From contig NZ_JBHRRZ010000006.1 of NCBI RefSeq assembly GCF_042643265.1, positions 48,435-112,434 of the forward strand: 64,000 bases of DNA. Reading direction: 5' to 3'. Made by a program: the position numbers and the translations under genes. Positions 8,002 through 16,457 of the stretch are shown in pieces (positions within the stretch are counted from its first letter, which is position 1; each line of letters opens with the position of its first letter). Origin of the DNA: Virgibacillus_O sediminis. Its GTDB lineage: Bacteria > Bacillota > Bacilli > Bacillales > Amphibacillaceae. The notes under the pieces are model-generated. The model had not been told where the DNA came from and made no database searches. It saw only the letters and a list, made by a program, of their open reading frames with translations.

Positions 8002-8298
8002 ATGGCACAGGAAGTTTTTATTAATGAGAGGCCTTTCCAAGCAGAAAATTTCTATAAGGAGACCATTACAAAGAATGGAAAACCATTATTATTGGTTGGT
8101 TTTGAATTCAAGGTCACCAGCAAAGAATATCATGATGTTACCGTACTGCTTTACGAAAATGATTTTCATGTAGAAGTCCCGGAGGAAAAACTGGAGTTTC
8201 CTGCAGTAATCCATAATTATTCCACTTCTGTTACTAACTTGTATGAAGAAAATAAAGTGGGAATTTTTAAATTGGAGTTAATTCAGAAAGCAATATAG
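8002..8298 (+). CDS. DUF3219 family protein (YkvR-like)
   Basis: 98-residue soluble protein beginning MAQEVFINERPFQAENFYKE. The central KVTSKEYHDVTVLLYENDF and NYSTSVTNLYEENKVGIFKLELI match what I recall of DUF3219/YkvR, a small Bacillus protein of unknown function. The pattern of alternating hydrophobics suggests an all-beta fold. The start is placed at ATG 8002 with GAGGAGTGAGTGG upstream rather than at the in-frame GTG at 7990. It lies 73 bases before hisC with no visible terminator, so read-through is possible. Confidence 0.72.
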   Translation: MAQEVFINERPFQAENFYKETITKNGKPLLLVGFEFKVTSKEYHDVTVLLYENDFHVEVPEEKLEFPAVIHNYSTSVTNLYEENKVGIFKLELIQKAI

Positions 8299-8371
8299 TT
8301 TATAATGGATAATTAATAATGAAAACAAATACAGACAGACGAATGTCAGCATTAGGAAAGGATGTTAATCA

Positions 8372-9478
8372 TTGGCAACTTCAAATCAGATACAACCACG
8401 AAAAGTTTTGGGGAAAATCAAGCCATATACACCTGGTAAACCCATATGGGAGCTGCAGGAGGAGCTTAAACTCGACAAAGTAGTCAAGTTGGCTTCCAAT
8501 GAAAATCCATTGGGTCCGTCACCTAGAGGGGTACAGGCCATAGCGGACAGTCTGGATGGACTAAACCGGTACCCGGACGCAGATACCAGTGCACTTAAAA
8601 AATCGATTGCTTCCAGCATGGGAGTAACCAAGGAACAAGTGATCGTCACCAACGGGGCCGATGAGCTGATTACATTGGTTTCTGAAGCGTTTCTGGAAGA
8701 GGGGGATGAGATCATTGTTCCGTTCCCTTCCTTCAGTGAATATGATTTCGGTGCACAGCTGATGGGTGCTGAAGTAGTACCTGTACAGCTGGAGGAAGAT
8801 TTCCAATTCGATGTGGATAAGATGATATCTGCCATAACAGACAAGACAAAATTGATCTATATCTGCTCACCGAATAATCCTACCGGTACATATCTTCCAA
8901 AAAGCGACCTGGAGAAACTCTTGCAGGCTATGCCGGAACATGTCCTTATGGTATATGATGCAGCATACAGCCATTACGCTACTGCTGAGGACTATACAGA
9001 TGGAGTGGAATATGTCAAAGCGGGATATCCGATTATTGCTCTGCAGACTTTTTCAAAAATCTATGGTCTGGCGGGTGTACGCGTAGGTTTCGGGGTTGCG
9101 CCGGATTATGTCATCCAGACAATATTGAAAGTCAAGGAGCCCTTTAATGTCAATGCCCTGGCACAGGCTGCAGCTGCTGCGGCCATATCAGATGAGAAGC
9201 ATATTGAGGCATCAAGGGAGATGAACATTAAGGGAGCGGACCAGCTCTATCATCTCTTTTCCGAGTTGGGCTTAAGCTACATACAAACACAGGCCAACTT
9301 TGTATTGGTTGACCTTGGTCCAGATGCGAAAAAGGTAAATGATGAGCTGCTGACCAAAGGAGTTATCGTCCGTTACGGAAATACATGGGGCATGCCGGAG
9401 CATGTGCGGGTTTCCATCGGCACACAAGAGGAAAACCAGTTCTTTGCAGAAGCACTGCGATCCATTCTCAATAAATAA
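8372..9478 (+). CDS. hisC: Histidinol-phosphate aminotransferase
   Basis: 368-residue PLP-dependent class II aminotransferase of histidine biosynthesis, which in Bacillus can also act on aromatic keto acids. The features are complete: KLASNENPLGPSP, SPNNPTGTY, and the PLP-lysine segment FSKIYGLAGVRVGFG. The TTG start at 8372 follows AGGAAAGG. No other his genes are nearby; an orphan hisC is common when the enzyme also serves tyrosine and phenylalanine synthesis. It is followed after 17 bases by a second aminotransferase, probably in the same transcript. Confidence 0.9.
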   Translation: MATSNQIQPRKVLGKIKPYTPGKPIWELQEELKLDKVVKLASNENPLGPSPRGVQAIADSLDGLNRYPDADTSALKKSIASSMGVTKEQVIVTNGADELITLVSEAFLEEGDEIIVPFPSFSEYDFGAQLMGAEVVPVQLEEDFQFDVDKMISAITDKTKLIYICSPNNPTGTYLPKSDLEKLLQAMPEHVLMVYDAAYSHYATAEDYTDGVEYVKAGYPIIALQTFSKIYGLAGVRVGFGVAPDYVIQTILKVKEPFNVNALAQAAAAAAISDEKHIEASREMNIKGADQLYHLFSELGLSYIQTQANFVLVDLGPDAKKVNDELLTKGVIVRYGNTWGMPEHVRVSIGTQEENQFFAEALRSILNK

Positions 9479-9495
9479 CAACGGAGGTACAGACA

Positions 9496-10794
9496 TTGAA
9501 TCAAATTGCAAAAAAGCTTAATGAGATGATTGAAGAAAAGAATGAATATATTTATGATATGCTGTCAGATTTAGGAAGGAGTATTTTCTATCCGAAGGGG
9601 ATCCTCAGCCAGAGTGCGGAGGCGAAAAGTAAGGCAACATCCAGATTTAATGCTACCTTGGGAATTGCTACAGAAGAAGATACACCAATGCACTTCGATC
9701 ACATCCAGGAAAAGCTGCAGGACTATGCACCGGAGGACATTTATCCATATGCCCCGCCACAGGGGAAAGAATCTCTTCGTAAAGCTTGGAAAGAGAAAAT
9801 GCTTCGGGAAAATCCTTCACTGGAGGGCAAAGAATTCGGCCGTCCCATTGCTACTAATGCCCTTACCCATGGTTTGAGCATAGCTGGCGACCTGTTTGTT
9901 AATCCTGGTGACCATATTATTGTTCCTGATAAATTCTGGGGTAATTACAACCTGACATTTAATGTGCGCAGAGGCGGCAACTTCTCGAAATTTACTTTGT
10001 TTGATGAGAACGGAAAATTCAATGTGGAGGCTTTTCGGGAGACTGTGATGGAACAGAAAACCTCCGGAAAAGCCATCGTCATCCTGAACTTCCCGAACAA
10101 CCCTACCGGCTATACCCCTCATGAAGAGGAAGTAGAAGGGATAGTCTCGGTATTGAAGGAGGCTGCAGACTCCGGAATCAATCTGGTGGTACTTCTTGAT
10201 GATGCCTACTTTGGCTTGTTTTATGAGGATTCCGTTAAGGAGTCTATCTTCGGTCGCCTGATCAGCCTGCATCCTAGGCTGCTTCCGGTTAAAATTGACG
10301 GAGCTACTAAAGAGAATTATGTATGGGGACTGCGTGTGGGCTTCATTACTTTCGGTGTGGAACACAAAGCAGTACAGGATGCCCTGGAACAGAAAACAAA
10401 AGGGTTGATAAGAGGGACAATCTCCAGCGGCTCCCATTTGTCACAGACTGTTATTTTGAAATCTCTGGAGTCCGATGACTTTGAAAGAGAGAAAAAGGAA
10501 AAATATGCGTTGATGGAGAGCAGGGCAAGAAAAGTAAAAGAAGTACTGGCACAAGAGAAATATCAACAGTCCTGGAAGGTATATCCCTTCAACTCTGGAT
10601 ACTTTATGTGTCTGGAATTGATCAACACAGATGCAGAAAAGCTCCGTGTCCACCTGCTTGAAAAGTATGGGGTAGGCACGATTGCAGTAAATGATACCGA
10701 TCTCCGCATTGCGTTTTCCAGTGTGGAAGAAAGGGATATTGAAGAGATTTTCGAGCTCATCCACAAGGGAGTACAAGATTTGTCCAATCGTTAA
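9496..10794 (+). CDS. Class I/II aminotransferase, specificity unknown
   Basis: 432-residue fold-type-I PLP enzyme. NFPNNPTGYTP gives the substrate-carboxylate region, LLDDAYFGLFYED the PLP-pyridine aspartate, and DGATKENYVWGLRVGF the lysine that forms the Schiff base. The N-terminal 60 residues differ from standard AspC/HisC proteins. The TTG start at 9496 has GGAGG ten bases upstream. Co-transcription with hisC suggests amino acid transamination, but I cannot name the substrate. A terminator follows. Confidence 0.8.
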   Translation: MNQIAKKLNEMIEEKNEYIYDMLSDLGRSIFYPKGILSQSAEAKSKATSRFNATLGIATEEDTPMHFDHIQEKLQDYAPEDIYPYAPPQGKESLRKAWKEKMLRENPSLEGKEFGRPIATNALTHGLSIAGDLFVNPGDHIIVPDKFWGNYNLTFNVRRGGNFSKFTLFDENGKFNVEAFRETVMEQKTSGKAIVILNFPNNPTGYTPHEEEVEGIVSVLKEAADSGINLVVLLDDAYFGLFYEDSVKESIFGRLISLHPRLLPVKIDGATKENYVWGLRVGFITFGVEHKAVQDALEQKTKGLIRGTISSGSHLSQTVILKSLESDDFEREKKEKYALMESRARKVKEVLAQEKYQQSWKVYPFNSGYFMCLELINTDAEKLRVHLLEKYGVGTIAVNDTDLRIAFSSVEERDIEEIFELIHKGVQDLSNR

Positions 10795-10805
10795 TAATAA
10801 TCGAA

Positions 10806-10838
10806 GTCCTGGCTGCTATGCTGCCAGGGCTTTTCTTT
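10806..10838 (+). terminator. Terminator of hisC operon
   Basis: CCTGGC (10808-10813) and GCCAGG (10823-10828) form a short stem followed by GCTTTTCTTT. Confidence 0.7.
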
Positions 10839-10942
10839 GGCGCGATTAGACTTAGATATCAGGTATGTCCGGCATTCTTCTGGGTATTCTTTTACTTTTG
10901 AGGAGAACATGCGATAATGGGTGAAAAATGTGATGGGATGGA

Positions 10943-12142
10943 ATGATAACAATGGTGATTGAACTGGAAGTACAAAGTCAGGATATAAAAAAGTACCGAA
11001 ACGGCTATCCGCTGATCAGAAAGGATTCCCTGTCCAATCCTGGTGCCTTGAAGGAAGAGGGGAGCATCATCCATTTGGTAGACAGCCAGCGTCAATTTAT
11101 CGCCAAAGGCTACTACGGTAAACAGAATAAAGGGCTTGGCTGGGTGCTGTCCCTCAACCAAGGAGAAAAGATAGATTATCTTTTCTTCAAAGATCGGATT
11201 CTTAAGGCATTTAATAAACGGGCCTCCTATTATCAGGATGAGCAGACTACTGCGTTCCGTGTTTTCAATGGCGAAGGCGACGGAATCGGTGGGTTGACTA
11301 TTGATTACTATGATGGTTATTATCTGATCAATTGGTATAGCGACGGAATATACAGCTTTAAGGAAAAGGTCCTTCGGGTTCTGGACGAGCTTGGTGATTA
11401 TCAAGCGGTATATGAGAAAAAACGTTTTGATTCAAAGGGGAAATATATGGAGGATGACGACTTTGTGAAAGGAGAGCGGGGCGACTTTCCTATTATTGTA
11501 AAGGAAAACGGCATGAATTACGCGGTGGACTTAAATGACGGGGCCATGGTTGGGATCTTCCTTGATCAGCGGGAAGTAAGGAAAGCCATCCGCGATAAGT
11601 ATGCGGCTGGGCGACGAGTCCTTAATACTTTTTCCTATACTGGAGCTTTTTCTGTTGCTGCTGCCTTAGGAGGAGCTGCCAGTACAACCAGTGTAGATCT
11701 GGCTAAACGCAGCAAGCCCAAGACTATTGAACAATTCAGTATGAACGGTATCGATTTTGACCAGCAGGACATTGTTGTCATGGACGTATTTGATTACTTT
11801 AAATATGCGAAAAGGAAGCATCTTTCCTTTGATATGGTGGTACTTGACCCTCCTAGCTTCGCCCGTTCAAAAAAGCGTACATTCAGTACGGCAAAGGATT
11901 ACCCTGGGCTTATCCAGGATGCTTTGGAGATTACTGAAAAGGACGGAATCATTGTTGCCTCCACCAATAACGCCACCTTTGGAATGAGGAAATTCAAAGG
12001 TTTTATTCAGAAGGCATTCCAAGATAGCGGCAAACGTTTTAAAATTTTAGAAGAATTCTCCCTGCCCGGTGATTTCCAAACAAACCGAAATTACCCGCAG
12101 AGCAATTATCTAAAGGTACTGGTCGTCAAGAAACTCGACTGA
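10943..12142 (+). CDS. Class I SAM-dependent rRNA methyltransferase, RlmI/YwbD-like
   Basis: 399 residues. The N-terminal ~80 residues form a PUA-type RNA-binding domain (GYPLIRKDSLSNPGALKEEG). The C-terminal half is a Rossmann methyltransferase: SAM motif VLNTFSYTGAFSVAAALGG, acidic residue in TTSVDLAKRS, and catalytic VVLDPPSFARSKK. This is the architecture of E. coli RlmI, a 23S rRNA m5C methyltransferase, and of B. subtilis YwbD. The exact target nucleotide is not determinable here. The first ATG has no strong Shine-Dalgarno; an in-frame ATG three codons later is an alternative. Confidence 0.83.
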   Translation: MITMVIELEVQSQDIKKYRNGYPLIRKDSLSNPGALKEEGSIIHLVDSQRQFIAKGYYGKQNKGLGWVLSLNQGEKIDYLFFKDRILKAFNKRASYYQDEQTTAFRVFNGEGDGIGGLTIDYYDGYYLINWYSDGIYSFKEKVLRVLDELGDYQAVYEKKRFDSKGKYMEDDDFVKGERGDFPIIVKENGMNYAVDLNDGAMVGIFLDQREVRKAIRDKYAAGRRVLNTFSYTGAFSVAAALGGAASTTSVDLAKRSKPKTIEQFSMNGIDFDQQDIVVMDVFDYFKYAKRKHLSFDMVVLDPPSFARSKKRTFSTAKDYPGLIQDALEITEKDGIIVASTNNATFGMRKFKGFIQKAFQDSGKRFKILEEFSLPGDFQTNRNYPQSNYLKVLVVKKLD

Positions 12143-12217
12143 TGCTTAACTCCTGGTTTAAGGTGTATTCCGTGGGGAAAGGGAAAACACAGAGTATCGG
12201 AATAAGGAGGGAGAGCG

Positions 12218-12898
12218 TTGGATATTCTCCGGAACGATTGGCAGCCGAGGTTGGATAAGGAGTTCCGTAAAGACTACTACCAAGAATTGCGTTCTTTTTT
12301 AAAAAAAGAGTATGAGACAAAAACCGTTTATCCGGATAAGCATGATATTTTTAATGCGCTGCATCATACGACATACGAAAAAACCAAAGTAGTGATTCTC
12401 GGGCAGGATCCATACCACGGCCCGGGGCAAGCCCATGGGCTAAGTTTTTCCGTACAGCCTGACGTAAAAATACCGCCGTCACTTCGGAACATTTTTAAAG
12501 AGTTGAAGGAAGATACAGGTGCTCGTATTCCAGATCATGGCTGTCTTACGAACTGGGCTGACCAAGGTGTGCTACTTTTGAATGCTGTTTTGACAGTGAG
12601 AAAGGGAGAGGCAAACTCCCATAAAGGGATCGGTTGGGAAAATTTCACGAATGAAGTGATCAGGGAGGTGAATGCAAAAGAAGACCCTGTAGCCTTCATT
12701 CTGTGGGGAAGAAATGCCCAGGCCAAGGAAGAGCTCATCACATCTTCCCATCATCTAATCATTAAATCGCCTCATCCGAGCCCTTTTTCGGCGAATAAGG
12801 GATTCTTTGGCAGCCGGCCATTTTCCCGTACGAATCAATTTCTAAGGAAAGTAGGCCGTCCAGAAATCGATTGGAGTATTCCGCCAGCGGAAAGATAA
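12218..12898 (+). CDS. ung: Uracil-DNA glycosylase, family 1
   Basis: 226-residue base-excision-repair enzyme that removes uracil from DNA. The water-activating motif GQDPYHGPGQAHGLSFSV, the uracil-binding LLNAVLTV, and the DNA-intercalating loop HPSPFSANKGFFGSRPFS are all present. The TTG start at 12218 has AAGGAGGGAG upstream. Length is normal for the family. It is followed by a terminator and stands alone after the methyltransferase gene, with which it may share a transcript (75-base gap). Confidence 0.96.
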   Translation: MDILRNDWQPRLDKEFRKDYYQELRSFLKKEYETKTVYPDKHDIFNALHHTTYEKTKVVILGQDPYHGPGQAHGLSFSVQPDVKIPPSLRNIFKELKEDTGARIPDHGCLTNWADQGVLLLNAVLTVRKGEANSHKGIGWENFTNEVIREVNAKEDPVAFILWGRNAQAKEELITSSHHLIIKSPHPSPFSANKGFFGSRPFSRTNQFLRKVGRPEIDWSIPPAER

Positions 12899-12905
12899 TA
12901 AAAGT

Positions 12906-12940
12906 GATAAGCAGTCGCAGGGAGCGGCTGCTTATTTTGC
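12906..12940 (+). terminator. Terminator of ung
   Basis: AAGCAGTCGC and GCGGCTGCTT form an imperfect stem followed by ATTTTGC. Past it, 12941-13147 contains no gene that I can support. Confidence 0.7.
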
Positions 12941-13147
12941 AAAAGAACGTATAAAGGTATAAGACTTATCGATTCTAAGGCTAATGGCTCCTGCCAAGAC
13001 CAGCGCCCGGCAAGTATTTCTTATCATAAATGTTAACCCGGGCACCTTGCTCTTATGACCCTGGCAAGCGAGGTCGTTCTGGTGTTTAAACCCATCCTTT
13101 CAGGGAAGAATTTATAAAGGAATGACATTTCAGAAAGGATGAGGCTG

Positions 13148-14410
13148 TTGGTAAAGACTGATTCACTTTCCCGGGAGAAGGGAATTGACCATAGTTTTGC
13201 TCTTATGAGGGAAGGCTATAATTTTATTCCTGACAGAAGACGCAGCTTCCAGTCGGATATCTTTGAAACCCGCCTTCTTGGTCGGCGGGCTATATGTATG
13301 GGCGGAAAGGAAGCAGCGGAATTGTTCTACGATAATGATAAATTCAAAAGGTCAGGTGCGGCTCCTGGAATGGTAAGGAAGACGCTGCTTGGAGATAAGA
13401 GTGTACAGAATCTTGACGGTGATATGCATTACAACCGCAAGAAAATGTTCATGTCCCTAATGACTACCGACCGGCTGGCAGTAATGGATCAAATCACCAC
13501 AGAACAGTGGGAAGCTGCACTGGATCGCTGGCTAGAGAAAAAAGAGGTCGTCTTGTACGAAGAAGCAAAGGAACTCATGCTTAGGATTGCCTGTAAATGG
13601 GCAGGTGTGCCCTTATGGTCCCATGAAGTCTCTTTACGCAGAGATGATGTGGCTTCCATGTTTGAAGGGGCGGGATCACTCGGGCCAAGGCACTGGAAGG
13701 CGCGGAAAGGGCGTGCTCGTTCGGAAAAGTGGATCGGCAGCTTAGTGGAGAAAGTGCGCAGCGGCGAATTGGATCCTCCTGAACAAACAGCTCTTCATAC
13801 TATTTCGTTATACAGAGATGTCAATGGGGAATTGCTGGATACTCATACAGCAGCAGAGGAAGTATTGAATATAATCAGGCCCATGGTCGCCATCGCCATT
13901 TATATCAACTTTACAGCACTTGCTGTTCATCAATACCCCGAGGAGACGAAAAAACTGGAAAGTGGAGATGAAAAGCAGAATTTGATGTTTGTACAGGAAG
14001 TACGCAGATACTATCCTTTCTTTCCATTCCAAGCAGCGAAAGTTAAACAGGATTTCACATGGAAAGGGTTTACGTTCCGCAAGAATGATCTCGTACTCAT
14101 GGACTTTTATGGGACAAACCACGATCCGAAACAATGGGATAATCCCCAGGTTTTCAACCCTGAAAGATTTGCTGATTGGGAGGAGAACCCCTTCGACTTC
14201 GTTCCACAGGGCGGGGGAGACTATAACATGGGTCATCGCTGTGCAGGTGAATGGGTGACTGTCCAGGTAATGCAAATTTCGTTGGAATACCTGGTAAATA
14301 AGATGGCTTACCATGTTCCTTTACAGGATTTGAGTTACAGTATGGTAAGATTCCCGACCGTATCCAACAGCAAATTCATCATCAATAAGATCGGCCGGAA
14401 GGTAGTATAA
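13148..14410 (+). CDS. cypC: CYP152 fatty-acid hydroxylase (H2O2-dependent P450)
   Basis: 420-residue cytochrome P450 closely resembling B. subtilis P450-BSbeta (YbdT), which uses hydrogen peroxide to hydroxylate fatty acids at alpha or beta carbons. The haem Cys is C365 in MGHRCAGEW. The usual acid-alcohol pair of the I helix is replaced by IIRPMVAIAIY, with Arg244-Pro, the carboxylate-binding signature of peroxygenases. FVQEVRRYYPFFPFQ and DFYGTNHDPKQWDNP are conserved. The start is set at TTG 13148 because AAAGGA lies eight bases upstream; ATG 13139 overlaps that site. No ferredoxin or reductase lies nearby, as expected for a peroxygenase. Confidence 0.92.
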   Translation: MVKTDSLSREKGIDHSFALMREGYNFIPDRRRSFQSDIFETRLLGRRAICMGGKEAAELFYDNDKFKRSGAAPGMVRKTLLGDKSVQNLDGDMHYNRKKMFMSLMTTDRLAVMDQITTEQWEAALDRWLEKKEVVLYEEAKELMLRIACKWAGVPLWSHEVSLRRDDVASMFEGAGSLGPRHWKARKGRARSEKWIGSLVEKVRSGELDPPEQTALHTISLYRDVNGELLDTHTAAEEVLNIIRPMVAIAIYINFTALAVHQYPEETKKLESGDEKQNLMFVQEVRRYYPFFPFQAAKVKQDFTWKGFTFRKNDLVLMDFYGTNHDPKQWDNPQVFNPERFADWEENPFDFVPQGGGDYNMGHRCAGEWVTVQVMQISLEYLVNKMAYHVPLQDLSYSMVRFPTVSNSKFIINKIGRKVV

Positions 14411-14459
14411 CGGTCAATACACGGAAGAACGCGTGGCATTTCAAACTCACTCGAAAATA

Positions 14460-14488
14460 AGAAAAAGCTGCAGAATTACTCTGCAGCT
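14460..14488 (-). terminator. Terminator of hom-thrC-thrB overlapping the thrB stop
   Basis: AGCTGCAGA (14466-14474) and TCTGCAGCT (14480-14488) form a perfect 9-bp stem; the loop includes the thrB stop codon. The minus strand continues with TTTTTC, and the plus-strand cypC transcript could also be ended here. Confidence 0.85.
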
Positions 14489-15399
14489 GTTTCTTTAACC
14501 TCTTCAATTTTGCTGACTTTTAATCCATCTGGATCGATTTTTAATTGGACAACTCGGTAATCCGGCAGTTCTTTCGCCATTTTAACCGCTATCTTCTGTC
14601 CGGAGCCTTTTGGGGCAAGGGAGACCATAGAGGGCCCAGCTCCGCTTATGGCCGTGCCATATGCTCCTGCCTGCCTGGCCTTTTCCCTGATTGTGTGGTA
14701 CAGGGGAAGGAGTTTGGCCCGGAATGGCTCGTGGAGGAGGTCTTGTTCCATCATTTCTCCTGCCTGTTTGAGATCCCCAGTCAATAAGAAAGAAATCATC
14801 ATGTTGCTAATACTGCTTGCCGCAATCGCTTCTTGCCTGGAAAATCCATCGGGCAGTACGTTACGCGCATCTTCCGTCTTCAATTCAAAATTCGGTATAT
14901 AGCCAACCACATCTAACATGGGAACCGGAAGTTTTGCCCATTTGACCTGATCCGTTCCAGTCTGGGCTGTTACGGTGAAACCGCCTAGAAGGGCTGGGGC
15001 AATATTATCCGGATGGCCCTCTTCTGCGGTGCCGAGAAGCAGCTTTTGCTCTTCGGACAGAGAGAGGTTGCACATTTGGTTTGCCACTTCAATCCCCGCG
15101 AGGACAGCGGACGCACTGCTCCCAAACCCCCGTGCAAGGGGAATGTCGCTAAATACCGTTATATTGCATGGAGGAAGTGCCCTGCCATATTTTTTGGCGG
15201 TATTCTCTGCCACCTGATAAATGATGTTTTCTCTGTACGGGATATCATCAGGTAAAAAAGCGGAGCGGTTTTCTATGTTCCATGATTCAGCTTCTCTCAC
15301 ATCAAGTGTCAGGTAGAAATCCAAGGCAATACCTGCCGAATCAAAGGCAGGTCCTAAATTAGCGGAGCTTGCCGGAATGGAAACCCTGAAGTTCTTCAT
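14476..15399 (-). CDS. thrB: Homoserine kinase
   Basis: 307-residue GHMP-family kinase that phosphorylates homoserine with ATP. The N-terminal SIPASSANLGPAFDSAG, the ATP-binding PLARGFGSSASAVLAG, and the C-terminal YGTAISGAGPSMVSL are the three GHMP motifs. The start overlaps the thrC stop by four bases (ATGA). It is the last gene of hom-thrC-thrB, the same order as in B. subtilis, and its stop lies within the operon terminator. Confidence 0.95.
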   Translation of the reverse strand: MKNFRVSIPASSANLGPAFDSAGIALDFYLTLDVREAESWNIENRSAFLPDDIPYRENIIYQVAENTAKKYGRALPPCNITVFSDIPLARGFGSSASAVLAGIEVANQMCNLSLSEEQKLLLGTAEEGHPDNIAPALLGGFTVTAQTGTDQVKWAKLPVPMLDVVGYIPNFELKTEDARNVLPDGFSRQEAIAASSISNMMISFLLTGDLKQAGEMMEQDLLHEPFRAKLLPLYHTIREKARQAGAYGTAISGAGPSMVSLAPKGSGQKIAVKMAKELPDYRVVQLKIDPDGLKVSKIEEVKETAAE

Positions 15400-16457
15400 G
15401 CTTTCACCCGGTTTTCTACATAATCTCTCACTGCTTGCTCATCGTTCGGCAAGGATACCGGATTGACCTCTACCTGTTCAATGGCAGTCTGAGGGTCCTT
15501 TAATCCGTTCCCAGTAAGAACGGCTGCTACTTTGCTTCCTTTTTTGATGGTTCCGTTCTTACATTGTTGGATAAGTCCGGCGATCGAAGCACAGGAACCA
15601 GGCTCAGCAAAGATTCCTTCTTTTCTTGCCAGCAGCTGCTGGGCATGGAGGATTTCTTCATCGGATACAGAGTGGATTTGCCCTCCAGATTCATCCCTTG
15701 CTTTTACAGCAAGCTCCCAGCTTGCAGGGTTTCCGATTCGGATGGCCGTGGCCACTGTTTCCGGTTCAGTAAATATCCGGTTTTCTACAATGGCAGCTGC
15801 GCCTTCTGCTTCAAATCCAAACATCTTAGGAAGCCCTGTCTGCTTCTGCTCGTGGTATTCTTTGAAGCCTTTCCAATATGCGCTGATATTTCCTGCATTC
15901 CCTACCGGAATTGCCAGTACATCAGGTGCCTGTCCAAGCTGCTCACAGACTTCGAAGGCAGCCGTTTTCTGGCCTTCTAGACGGTAAGGATTTACAGAGT
16001 TCACTAAGGTGATTGGGGAGGTTTCACTTAATTTGCGAACGATTTTTAAAGCTTCATCAAAGTTTCCGTCAATTTCAACAATCTCCGCCCCATACATCAT
16101 AGCCTGGGCCAATTTCCCCAAGGCAATTTTCCCTTTAGGGATGACAATGATCGCTTTCAAGCCGGCCTTTGCCGCATAAGCAGCAGCTGATGCAGAGGTA
16201 TTGCCGGTAGATGCGCAGATAACGGATTTACTTCCCTCCTCCGCTGCCTTGGCAACGGCCATAACCATCCCTCTATCTTTGAAGGAACCGGTAGGGTTTA
16301 TTCCTTCTACTTTCCCATATAATTCTATTCCTAATTCTTCCGAGAGGGCAGGGAAATGAATCAATGGCGTATTGCCCTCATGTAGTGTTAGCTCTGGTGT
16401 ATTTTCTGTAACGGGCAGATATGATTTATAGTGTTTCAGTAGTCCTTGCCATATCAT
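15396..16457 (-). CDS. thrC: Threonine synthase
   Basis: 353-residue PLP enzyme converting O-phosphohomoserine to threonine. The PLP lysine lies in NPTGSFKDRGM; the phosphate-binding loop is seen in VGNAGNISAYW, and ASTGNTSASAAAYAA is typical. The start is placed at the ATG at 16457, giving MIWQGLLKHYKSYLP, because GGAG lies nine bases upstream and B. subtilis ThrC starts at the equivalent point; a frame extending to 16505 exists inside hom. The 32-base overlap with hom and four-base overlap with thrB indicate tight coupling. Confidence 0.95.
   Translation of the reverse strand: MIWQGLLKHYKSYLPVTENTPELTLHEGNTPLIHFPALSEELGIELYGKVEGINPTGSFKDRGMVMAVAKAAEEGSKSVICASTGNTSASAAAYAAKAGLKAIIVIPKGKIALGKLAQAMMYGAEIVEIDGNFDEALKIVRKLSETSPITLVNSVNPYRLEGQKTAAFEVCEQLGQAPDVLAIPVGNAGNISAYWKGFKEYHEQKQTGLPKMFGFEAEGAAAIVENRIFTEPETVATAIRIGNPASWELAVKARDESGGQIHSVSDEEILHAQQLLARKEGIFAEPGSCASIAGLIQQCKNGTIKKGSKVAAVLTGNGLKDPQTAIEQVEVNPVSLPNDEQAVRDYVENRVKA

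Noticed and set aside
9817..10437. 206-codon minus-strand open frame inside the second aminotransferase gene
   Set aside because: Shadow of a well-supported PLP enzyme on the other strand; no ribosome binding site and no family resemblance.
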